Below are positions 21,909 to 27,591 of a DNA stretch of 27,591 nucleotides, in pieces. This stretch comes from an uncultured Gemmatimonadota bacterium (lineage in GTDB: Bacteria; Gemmatimonadota; Gemmatimonadetes; Gemmatimonadales; GWC2-71-9). The stretch lies in assembly GCA_937961295.1 (NCBI GenBank), contig CALGOK010000209.1, forward strand, positions 1-27,591, in the 5' to 3' direction. The notes beneath the pieces were generated by a model, which saw only the letters and a program-made list of their open reading frames with translations, was not told the DNA's origin and searched no databases. The stretch's first letter is position 1. Each line of letters starts with the position of its first letter. The position numbers and the translations under genes were made by a program.

Positions 21909-22294
21909 TATTCCGCCCCCTCATCCTCCTGCATCACCCCGAACAGGTTCCCCTCCGGGTCCTTGCCGTACGCCAGCCAGCCGACACCGGGGATCGCCAT
22001 CTTCGGCACCGCGACCGTGCCGCCGTGGTCGGTGACGGCCTGCATCGTCTCGTCCACCGACTCGACGTTCACCGTCACCACCCACGAGCTCACCGGCTGG
22101 CCGTCGGCCGGCGGCGGGCCGCGGCGCTCGAGCAGCCCGCCGTCGATTCCCTCGCCCTCGCCGGTGTCGATGATCCAGTACTTCATCGGACCGTCCCACT
22201 TGATGAACTGCCAGCCGAACACCACGGAGTAGAAGCCAGCGCAGCGGGTCGGGTTCTGGGCGTGGATCTCGAAGTGCACGGGACGGTTGGGCAC
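21908..22294 (-). CDS. VOC (glyoxalase-like) protein
   Basis: A 128-residue vicinal-oxygen-chelate protein. The first module starts PVHFEIHAQNPTRCAGFYSVVFGWQF, typical of small bacterial glyoxalase-like proteins; the second contains GWLAYGKDPEGNLFGVMQED, with the last-strand acidic position. H7 (VHFEI) and E9 are candidate metal ligands. The start is GTG, supported by AGGA about eight bases upstream. It is unrelated in detail to the VOC gene at 11982. Divergent from the NTF2-like gene. Substrate unknown. Confidence 0.87.
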   Translation of the reverse strand: MPNRPVHFEIHAQNPTRCAGFYSVVFGWQFIKWDGPMKYWIIDTGEGEGIDGGLLERRGPPPADGQPVSSWVVTVNVESVDETMQAVTDHGGTVAVPKMAIPGVGWLAYGKDPEGNLFGVMQEDEGAE

Positions 22295-22339
22295 GGGACG
22301 ATCCTGGTCGGTGGGTGCCCTAAGGGTACGGCCGGTCGC

Positions 22340-22366
22340 GGCGCCGCGTAACCATGGCGCGGCGCC
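22340..22366. promoter_or_regulatory. Perfect inverted repeat in a divergent intergenic region
   Basis: GGCGCCGCG (22340-22348) and CGCGGCGCC (22358-22366) are exact inverted copies with a nine-base spacer, in the 132-base gap between the divergent VOC and NTF2-like genes. It could be an operator for a dimeric regulator or a leader hairpin of the plus-strand gene. TACCCT on the minus strand just beside it is a possible -10 for the VOC gene. Confidence 0.45.
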
Positions 22367-22426
22367 CTGAAACCTCGCCCGGAGGAGCGTCGTCCGGGCC
22401 GCACATCCCAGCCTCCGGAGACCCGA

Positions 22427-22858
22427 ATGCCACGCCCTTCATACGTGACCTTGATCTGCCTCGCCACCGTCGGCATCGGCGCGGCCGTGGCCCAGGCCGG
22501 CGACGAGGCCGATGCCCGCGTTCCCCTCGAGGCCTACATGCTCGGCCATCGCACCGGTGACGCCTCACACATGGAGCGCGCCTTCCATCCCACGGCGCGA
22601 ATGACCTACATGACCGACACCGGCATGGCCACCGTGCCGATCACCGACTACATCGGGCGGATGCGCTCCGGCGGTCCCAAGGCGCAGCCCGACACCTTCC
22701 CGCGCCGGATCGCCTCGCTCGACGTGAGCGGCACCGCCGGCGTGGCCCGGATCGAGATGCAGTTCGCCAACGCGACGTTCGTGGACTACATGACGCTGCT
22801 CAAGTTCCAGGACGGCTGGCGGATCGTGAACAAGACGTTCCACCGGGAAGCGCGGTAG
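22427..22858 (+). CDS. Secreted NTF2-like protein (putative lumazine-binding family)
   Basis: A 143-residue protein with a signal peptide (about 1-24, ending AAVAQAG) and an NTF2-like cone fold of the putative lumazine-binding (PF12893) type: VPLEAYMLGHRTGDASHMERAFHPTARMTYM, then ITDYIGRM and a C-terminal strand-turn-strand FVDYMTLLKFQDGWRIVNKTFHRE. Such domains bind small ligands; lumazine binding is a name, not shown. GGAG sits about eight bases before the ATG. It is followed by a heptamer hairpin starting three bases after its stop. Confidence 0.87.
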   Translation: MPRPSYVTLICLATVGIGAAVAQAGDEADARVPLEAYMLGHRTGDASHMERAFHPTARMTYMTDTGMATVPITDYIGRMRSGGPKAQPDTFPRRIASLDVSGTAGVARIEMQFANATFVDYMTLLKFQDGWRIVNKTFHREAR

Positions 22859-22861
22859 CGC

Positions 22862-22972
22862 GCGACATCGTGAGGCATGCCCCGAGCGAAGCGAGGGGAG
22901 CGAGGGGCGAAGGGCGGCAACCAGTCCGCCTTCCACTCCTCGCCCCTCGCCCTTCGCGCTTCGCGATGTCGC
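22862..22972. repeat. Heptamer-arm hairpin, GCGACA-ended type (copy 4)
   Basis: Bounded by GCGACA (22862-22867) and TGTCGC (22967-22972), with TCG next to the left end and CGA next to the right. The left arm has GCGAGGG, GCGAAGG-type units after a roughly 25-base insert; the right arm has CGCCCCT, CGCCCTT, CGCGCTT. It starts three bases after the TAG stop of the plus-strand NTF2-like gene, so the orientation relative to the neighbouring stop is the mirror of copies 1-3. Roughly 80 bases follow before the next start, with TACCCT as a possible -10. Confidence 0.75.
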
Positions 22973-23051
22973 CCTTCCGTCAGCCCTCCTCCCGCCGTAC
23001 CCTTCCCCGGTCCGTCCCACCACGACAATCCGACATGCCGAGGCCCCTGCC

Positions 23052-23777
23052 ATGCCCCGACGCGCCCTCCGCGTCGCTGCCCTCGGTGCCGCCGCGCTGG
23101 CCCTCGCCTGCGCGTCGTCGCCGCCCAGCGTCGATCCCGCCCCGATGGGCCCCAATACCCTGACCGCGCGGGAGATCCGCGACGGGTGGCAGCTGCTCTT
23201 CGACGGGCGGACCACCTCGGGATGGCACACCTACCGATCGCAGGGCACCGTGACCGGTTGGGAGGCGATCGACGGCATGCTGGTGCGCACAGGCACCGGC
23301 GGCGACCTGGTCACCGACCGGCAATTCGATTCGTTCGAGCTGGAGCTGGAGTGGCGGCTCGGGCCGCGCGGCAACAGCGGCATCTTCTACTGGGCGCACG
23401 AGGCGTCGGAGCGCATCTACCACAACGCGCCGGAGTACCAGGTCCTCGACAACGTCGGGCACCGCGACGGCCTCTCTCCGCTCACCGCGGCGGGGGCGCT
23501 GTACGCCCTCTATCCGAGCGACCCGCAGCTGGTGAAGCCGGTGGGCGAGTGGAACACCTCCCGGATCATCACGCGACGGGGACGGGTGGAGCACTGGCTC
23601 AATGGCGTGCGGGTGGTCGAGGCGGACTTCGACAGCGAGGAGATGCGGCAGAAGATCGCCGACAGCAAGTTCAACGAGTGGCCCACCTTCGGGAAGACGC
23701 GCCGCGGCTACATCGGGCTGCAGGACCACGGTGACAGCGTCTGGTTCCGCAACATCAAGATCCGGGAGCGTCGATGA
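23052..23777 (+). CDS. DUF1080 lipoprotein (3-keto-disaccharide hydrolase family)
   Basis: A 241-residue protein with an N-terminal signal and lipobox-like ALAC (Cys20), followed by one DUF1080 jelly-roll domain (about 45-240): GWQLLFDGRTTSGWHTY, FELELEWRLGPRGNSGIFYW, PEYQVLDNVGH, GEWNTSRIITRRGRVEHWLNGV and GYIGLQDHGDSVWFRNIKI. These blocks define the family renamed for 3-keto-disaccharide or 3-keto-glycoside cleavage. It should act outside the cytoplasm, anchored to a membrane. Its stop overlaps the transporter start by four bases (ATGA), placing it first in a three-gene translationally coupled set. Confidence 0.93.
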   Translation: MPRRALRVAALGAAALALACASSPPSVDPAPMGPNTLTAREIRDGWQLLFDGRTTSGWHTYRSQGTVTGWEAIDGMLVRTGTGGDLVTDRQFDSFELELEWRLGPRGNSGIFYWAHEASERIYHNAPEYQVLDNVGHRDGLSPLTAAGALYALYPSDPQLVKPVGEWNTSRIITRRGRVEHWLNGVRVVEADFDSEEMRQKIADSKFNEWPTFGKTRRGYIGLQDHGDSVWFRNIKIRERR

Positions 23778-25018
23778 GCGTCCGCGTCCGGCTCCAGGCG
23801 ATGATGTTCCTCCAGTACTTCATCTGGGGGAGCTGGGCGGTCACCCTCGGCACCTACCTCGGCCAGACCCTCGCGTTCGAGGGCGCCCAGATCGGCCTGA
23901 TCTACGGCACCACGGCGGTCGCGGCGATCATCTCGCCGTTCTTCATGGGGATGGTGGCCGATCGCTTCTTCCCCACCGAGCGGATCCTCGCCCTGCTGCA
24001 CCTCGTGGGCGCGGCACTCCTCTACTACGTCTCGACGCTCACCACCTTCGAGACGATGTACGCCGGGATGCTGGCCTACTCGCTCTGCTACATGCCGACA
24101 CTGGCGCTCACCAACGCGATCTCGATGAGCAACCTCGACGACCCGGCCGGCCAGTTCGGCTCGGTGCGGGTGCTGGGGACCATCGGCTGGATCGTGGTGG
24201 GGCTGTTCATCGGCGCCTACGTCAACGAAGCCTCCGCCACCCCGCTGCAGATCGCGGCGCTCGCCTCGTTGGTGCTGGGACTCTACTCGTTCGCGCTGCC
24301 GCACACCCCGCCGCCAGCGCGCGGCAAGCCGTTCTCGACCCGCGACGCCCTGGGACTCGACGCGCTGGCGCTCCTCAAGGAACCGTCGTTCGTCGTGTTC
24401 ATCATCGGCTCATTCCTGCTCTGCATCCCGCTGCAGTTCTACTACGCCTTCGCCAACCCCTTCCTCAACGAGATCGGGGTGGCCAACGCGGCGGCGAAGA
24501 TGACCATGGGGCAGATGAGCGAAGTGTTCTTCATGCTGTTCATCGGCGTGCTGCTCCGGAAGTTCGGCATCAAGGTGATCCTGCTGGTGGCGATGCTCGC
24601 CTGGGCGGCGCGCTACTTCGCCTTCGGCGCCGGCAACGCCACCGACGGCATCTGGCTGATCTACCTCGGCCTGCTGCTGCACGGCGTATGCTACGACTTC
24701 TTCTTCGTGAGCGGGCAGATCTACGTCGACCAGCAGGCCGGCCCGAAGATCCGCGCCGCCGCCCAGGGGTTCATCGCGCTGGTGACCCTCGGCGTCGGCA
24801 ACTTCGTGGGGTCGTGGGCCAGCGGCCGGATCGTCGACGCCTACGCGCTTCCCGACGGCACCCACGACTGGACCGCGATCTGGCGGATCCCCGCCATCGG
24901 CGCGCTGGTGATCTTCGCCCTGTTCGCGGTGCTGTTCCGGCCGCGGCAGTCCAGGCCGTCGGGCCCGATCGACGCGTCACGCACCGATTCGACCATCATG
25001 GGGGAGAGTCCGGCATGA
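23774..25018 (+). CDS. MFS transporter, nucleoside:H+ symporter-like
   Basis: A 414-residue, roughly twelve-helix major-facilitator protein in the nucleoside:proton symporter (NupG/XapB-like) branch: FLQYFIWGSWAVTLGTYL opens helix 1, DRFFPTERILALLHL is the loop 2-3 region and FGSVRVLGTIGWIVVG marks helix 5. Members next to DUF1080 and Gfo/Idh/MocA genes are commonly thought to import sugars or modified sugars rather than nucleosides; this is inferred from context. The last 25 residues are hydrophilic. It overlaps both neighbours by four bases (23774-23777 and 25015-25018). Confidence 0.92.
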   Translation: MSVRVRLQAMMFLQYFIWGSWAVTLGTYLGQTLAFEGAQIGLIYGTTAVAAIISPFFMGMVADRFFPTERILALLHLVGAALLYYVSTLTTFETMYAGMLAYSLCYMPTLALTNAISMSNLDDPAGQFGSVRVLGTIGWIVVGLFIGAYVNEASATPLQIAALASLVLGLYSFALPHTPPPARGKPFSTRDALGLDALALLKEPSFVVFIIGSFLLCIPLQFYYAFANPFLNEIGVANAAAKMTMGQMSEVFFMLFIGVLLRKFGIKVILLVAMLAWAARYFAFGAGNATDGIWLIYLGLLLHGVCYDFFFVSGQIYVDQQAGPKIRAAAQGFIALVTLGVGNFVGSWASGRIVDAYALPDGTHDWTAIWRIPAIGALVIFALFAVLFRPRQSRPSGPIDASRTDSTIMGESPA

Positions 25019-26343
25019 GCAACCGCCGCCACTTCGTGAAGTCCCTCGCCGCCACCGGGGCGGCCTTCCACATCGTCCCGCGCCACGTCCTCGGTCGCGG
25101 CTACACGGCGCCGAGCGACACGATCCGCCTCGCGGCGATCGGCGCGGGCGGCAAGGGCGAGAGCGACATCACCGGCATCGTGAAGGCCGGGGCGTCGGTG
25201 GCCGCGCTCTGCGACGTCGACTGGCGCCAGGCGCGCAAGTCGTTCGGCCGCTACCCCGACGCCGCGCGGTACAAGGACTTCCGTGAGATGCTCGACGTGA
25301 TGGGCGACCAGATCGACGCCGTGAGCGTCTCGACGCCCGATCACACCCACACCGCGGCGACGCTGATGGCGCTGCGCGCCGGCAAGCCGGTCTTCACCCA
25401 GAAGCCGCTCACCCGAACCCTCGGCGAGGTGCGCACCGTGATGGCGGAGGCGCGCCGGAGCGGCCTCGCCACCCAGATGGGCAACCAGGGCCACGCCGGC
25501 GACGGGACCCGGATCATCCGCGAGTGGTACGAGGCCGGCGCGATCGGCGAGATTCGCGAGATCCACTACTGGAGCAACCGGCCGATCTGGCCGCAGGGAA
25601 TGGATCGTCCCACCGAGGCGCACAATCCGCTCCCCACCTTCGACTGGGACCTCTGGCTCGGCCCCGCACCGGCGCGGCCGTATTCGCCGGTGTACGCCCC
25701 GTTCCGCTGGCGCGGCTGGTGGGACTACGGCACCGGCGCGCTCGGCGACATCGCCTGCCACGCCATGGACGCGGCCTTCTGGGCGTTCGACCTGCGCAAC
25801 CCGACCCGGATCGAGCCCGAGAGCAGCACCACCTACGAGGAGACCGCTCCCAAGCAGTCGCGGGTGGAGTACCACTTCCCGGCACGCGGCAACCGCCCGG
25901 CGGTCAAGGTGGTCTGGCGTGACGGGTCGCTCTGGCCCGCCAAGCCGCCGGAGCTCGGGGAGTACGACGATTGGCCTGTGGGCGAGGTGGGTGGCCAGAT
26001 GTGGGTGGGCACCGAGGGATCGATGATCGCCGACGCCTACGGCGACAGCACCCGGATCCTCAACCCGGCGCGACACGAGCAGTTCACCAAGAACCCGCCC
26101 AAGCCGAAGTACGCCCGCTCGCCCGGCGTGTACGTGGAATGGATCAACGCCATCACCGGCAAGGGTCCGGCGCCGCTGAGCAACTTCCCCGAGCACGCGG
26201 GACGGCCCACCGAGATGGTGCTCTACGGCTGCCTCGCCGTGCGCAGCGGCAAGGTGATCGACCTCTCGCCGAGCGGCGAGGTGCTGACCCCGGTGCCCGA
26301 CGAATGGGTGAATCCGGTGTACCGGGAGGGGTGGACGATGTGA
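25015..26343 (+). CDS. Tat-exported Gfo/Idh/MocA-family oxidoreductase
   Basis: A 442-residue NAD(P)-dependent oxidoreductase. The N-terminus MSNRRHFVKSLAATGAAFHI is a twin-arginine signal (RRxFVK), implying export with cofactor bound. The Rossmann motif is AIGAGGKG (41-48), with CDVDW at the end of the second strand. VFTQKPLTR (127-134) stands for the EKP motif, with Gln for Glu as in other members of this branch. GDIACHAMD (244-252) carries the catalytic-region His249. It probably oxidises sugar hydroxyls (C3 of glycosides) in the periplasm, supplying the neighbouring DUF1080 lyase/hydrolase. GGAG precedes the ATG, which overlaps the transporter stop. Confidence 0.92.
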   Translation: MSNRRHFVKSLAATGAAFHIVPRHVLGRGYTAPSDTIRLAAIGAGGKGESDITGIVKAGASVAALCDVDWRQARKSFGRYPDAARYKDFREMLDVMGDQIDAVSVSTPDHTHTAATLMALRAGKPVFTQKPLTRTLGEVRTVMAEARRSGLATQMGNQGHAGDGTRIIREWYEAGAIGEIREIHYWSNRPIWPQGMDRPTEAHNPLPTFDWDLWLGPAPARPYSPVYAPFRWRGWWDYGTGALGDIACHAMDAAFWAFDLRNPTRIEPESSTTYEETAPKQSRVEYHFPARGNRPAVKVVWRDGSLWPAKPPELGEYDDWPVGEVGGQMWVGTEGSMIADAYGDSTRILNPARHEQFTKNPPKPKYARSPGVYVEWINAITGKGPAPLSNFPEHAGRPTEMVLYGCLAVRSGKVIDLSPSGEVLTPVPDEWVNPVYREGWTM

Positions 26344-26344
26344 C

Positions 26345-26424
26345 GCGACACGCGAGGGGCGAGGAGCGAAGGGCGGACGCACGACACGTCAGCGCCCCTC
26401 GCCCCTCGCCCCTCGCGCTGTCGC
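26345..26424. repeat. Heptamer-arm hairpin, GCGACA-ended type (copy 5)
   Basis: Bounded by GCGACA (26345-26350) and TGTCGC (26419-26424). The left arm is CGCGAGG, GGCGAGG, AGCGAAG, GGCGGAC; the right arm is CGCCCCT three times then CGCGCTG. It starts one base after the TGA of the oxidoreductase gene. Its right end is 18 bases from the cutC ATG, just before the AAGGAGGTG ribosome-binding site, so cutC must be read through it or have its promoter inside it. Confidence 0.8.
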
Positions 26425-26442
26425 ACACCGCAAGGAGGTGCG

Positions 26443-27192
26443 ATGCTCATTGAAGCCTGCATCGACGACCCCACCTCCGCCCGCAACGCCATCGCGGGTG
26501 GGGCGGGGCGTCTCGAGCTCTGCGACAACCTCGCCGACGGCGGCACCACGCCCTCGCACGGGATGCTCGAGTACCTGCTCGAGACGGTGTCGGTCCCGGT
26601 CTTCCCGATCATCCGGCCGCGCGGCGGCGGGTTCGTCTACGACGCGGCCGAGCGGGACGTGATGTTCCGCAACCTGGCGCACGTGCGCGCGCTGGGCGCG
26701 CCGGGTGCCGTGATCGGCGCCCTCACCCCCGGCGCGCGGATCGACCACGAGCTGGTCGCCCGACTCCGCGACGCCGCGGGCGACCTCTCGCTCACCTTCC
26801 ACCGCGCCTTCGACCGCTGTCGCGACCCCTTCGAGGCGCTGGAGCAACTGATCACCATCGGGATCGACCGCATCCTCACCTCCGGCCAGCGCGCCCGCGC
26901 CATCGAGGGTCGCGACCTGATCGGCGAGCTGGTGCAGCGCGCCGATGGCAGGATCGGGATCATGGCGGGCGGCGGCGTGAGCGAGGCCGACGTGGGCGAG
27001 CTGGTGCGCGCCACGGGCGTGCGCGAGGTGCACGTGCGCGCGTCGATGATCGTGCGCGACGATCCGGGCTGGGAGAGCTGGGCGATCGTGCCGTTCCGCA
27101 AGGCGCTCCCCGGCGACGAGGCGGCCCGGCTGGTGACCGATCCGCAGCGGATCGCCGCGATTCGGGAGGCGGCGGAAGGAAGTGAGTCCTGA
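26443..27192 (+). CDS. cutC: CutC family protein
   Basis: A 249-residue TIM-barrel CutC protein, annotated for copper homeostasis though its biochemical activity is not settled. Family blocks: LIEACIDDPTSARNAIAGGAGRLELCDNL at the N-terminus, GGTTPS, FPIIRPRGGGFVY, GALTPGARID, LTFHRAFD, GIDRILTSGQ, IMAGGGVSEADVGEL and EVHVRASM. The ribosome-binding site AAGGAGGTG is the strongest in the window. It follows the DUF1080-MFS-oxidoreductase set on the same strand, which may hint at a sugar-related role; there are no copper transport genes here. Its last codons (GSES-stop) lie inside the arm of a GAGTCCT hairpin. Confidence 0.95.
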   Translation: MLIEACIDDPTSARNAIAGGAGRLELCDNLADGGTTPSHGMLEYLLETVSVPVFPIIRPRGGGFVYDAAERDVMFRNLAHVRALGAPGAVIGALTPGARIDHELVARLRDAAGDLSLTFHRAFDRCRDPFEALEQLITIGIDRILTSGQRARAIEGRDLIGELVQRADGRIGIMAGGGVSEADVGELVRATGVREVHVRASMIVRDDPGWESWAIVPFRKALPGDEAARLVTDPQRIAAIREAAEGSES

Positions 27193-27244
27193 GTCCTGAG
27201 ACGTGGGGGGAATGGCGCCTTTCCTCACTTCTCAGGACTCACTT
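27180..27244. repeat. Heptamer-arm hairpin, GAGTCCT unit, between convergent stops
   Basis: The arms AAGTGAGTCCTGAG (27180-27193) and CTCAGGACTCACTT (27231-27244) are perfect 14-base inverted copies. The left arm continues with a second GAGTCCT unit (27191-27197), and CTCACTT occurs twice on the right (27224-27230, 27238-27244). The cutC stop (27190-27192) is inside the left arm and the GNAT stop (27239-27241) inside the right arm, so the hairpin would cap both convergent transcripts. Confidence 0.85.
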
Positions 27245-27591
27245 CTTGAAGCTGCACTCCATGTACACATCCCCCCGCTCATACTCCGCATCACCCGGCA
27301 TCGGGGCATGGCGGAAGCCGAGGCGTTCGTAGAGCCGGATCGCCCCGGCGAGCGACGAGTTGGTGAACAGGAACACGGTGGTCGCACCCACGCGCGCCGC
27401 GTGCTCCAGCACCGCGCGACCGAGCGCCTCGCCGATGCCGCGGCCGCGCCACGCCGGGGCGACCGCCATCTTGGTGAGCTCCCAGCCGTCGCCCACGCGC
27501 ATCAGCGCGCAGCAGCCGATCGGCACCTCTCCGTCCACCGCAAAGAAGATCTCGCCACCCGGCCGGATCACGGCCCGATCGGGGTTCTCGA
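27239..27591 (-). CDS. GNAT-family N-acetyltransferase, 5' end cut by window
   Basis: The C-terminal part (at least 116 residues) of a GCN5-related acetyltransferase, which transfers acetyl from acetyl-CoA to an amine. The frame stays open to the right edge (ENPDRAV before IRPGGEIFFAV), so the GTG at 27571 is probably internal and the true start lies outside. The acetyl-CoA pyrophosphate loop is RGRGIGEALG, preceded by the strand LTKMAVAPAW; FLFTNSSLAGAIRLYERLGF is motif B. The acceptor substrate is unknown. It is convergent with cutC. Confidence 0.9.
   Translation of the reverse strand, partial: ENPDRAVIRPGGEIFFAVDGEVPIGCCALMRVGDGWELTKMAVAPAWRGRGIGEALGRAVLEHAARVGATTVFLFTNSSLAGAIRLYERLGFRHAPMPGDAEYERGDVYMECSFKK

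Noticed and set aside
23774..26343. A single fused transporter-oxidoreductase reading frame suggested by an open frame from 23602 to 26343
   Set aside because: The first part of that frame is a shadow of the DUF1080 and MFS genes. The oxidoreductase starts at 25015 with a Tat signal, so there is no fusion.
24841..26382. A long minus-strand open frame opposite the oxidoreductase gene
   Set aside because: The plus-strand gene is strongly conserved with Tat signal and Rossmann motif; the opposite frame has low-complexity Arg/His/Ala/Gly composition and no domain.
27180..27244. A classical intrinsic terminator
   Set aside because: A strong stem is present but there is no downstream T-tract on either strand; termination is possible but cannot be claimed on standard criteria.

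Overview
The window is a dense, GC-rich bacterial chromosome segment. Almost every base is coding, intergenic gaps are under about 220 bases, and many genes overlap by 1-17 bases. The mix of genes (DUF6941, tandem RCC1-repeat lipoproteins, paired DUF481 proteins, a Tat-exported Gfo/Idh/MocA oxidoreductase next to a DUF1080 protein, M42 peptidase, diaminopropionate ammonia-lyase) and several apparently leaderless genes suggest a soil- or sediment-type member of Gemmatimonadota or a neighbouring phylum. This is an inference from gene content; there is no rRNA or other phylogenetic marker here. I see no tRNA, rRNA, CRISPR, insertion sequence or prophage gene.

Layout. 1-1397 (minus): a truncated HD-domain phosphohydrolase, a DUF6941 protein and a cyclophilin. 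1543-7106 (minus): a tightly overlapping run of PDZ protein, GAF/fRMsr-like protein, histone-deacetylase-like hydrolase, alpha/beta hydrolase, an unrecognised protein, PolX and endonuclease III. 7202-10737: HEAT-like protein (+), M42 peptidase (-), PlsC-type acyltransferase (+) and a DUF411 protein (-), arranged as divergent and convergent pairs. 10870-16767 (minus): coiled-coil lipoprotein, VOC protein, BstA-like DinB protein, YdeI-DUF3052 fusion, diaminopropionate ammonia-lyase, two DUF481 outer-membrane proteins and a DinB protein. 16850-19710 (minus): two overlapping RCC1-repeat lipoproteins. 19749-22294 (minus): AlaX-type editing protein, MOSC protein and VOC protein. 22427-27192 (plus): an NTF2-like secreted protein, then a coupled set of DUF1080 lipoprotein, MFS transporter and Tat-exported oxidoreductase, then CutC. 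27239-27591 (minus): a GNAT acetyltransferase cut by the window edge.

Functional groupings. PolX and Nth are coupled by TGATG and look like a DNA-repair pair, but the PolX polymerase site has lost two of its three catalytic aspartates while its PHP nuclease site is intact. The DUF1080-MFS-oxidoreductase set fits periplasmic oxidation and cleavage of glycosides via 3-keto intermediates, followed by uptake.

The most unusual feature is in the gaps. Many are filled by imperfect hairpins whose two arms are tandem arrays of a 7-base unit, with a different unit at different loci: GGCGAAG-type at five loci, GGTGAAG, GAGACTC, GTCGTTG and GAGTCCT at one each. The arms usually begin within a few bases of a stop codon. 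A second element class occurs twice, between convergent genes: an outer GCAGGC/GCCTGC stem around three small hairpins whose stems differ between copies yet stay paired. Several genes also show a TANNNT box exactly six bases before the ATG, as expected for leaderless mRNAs, and three of these boxes lie at the edge of a heptamer array.
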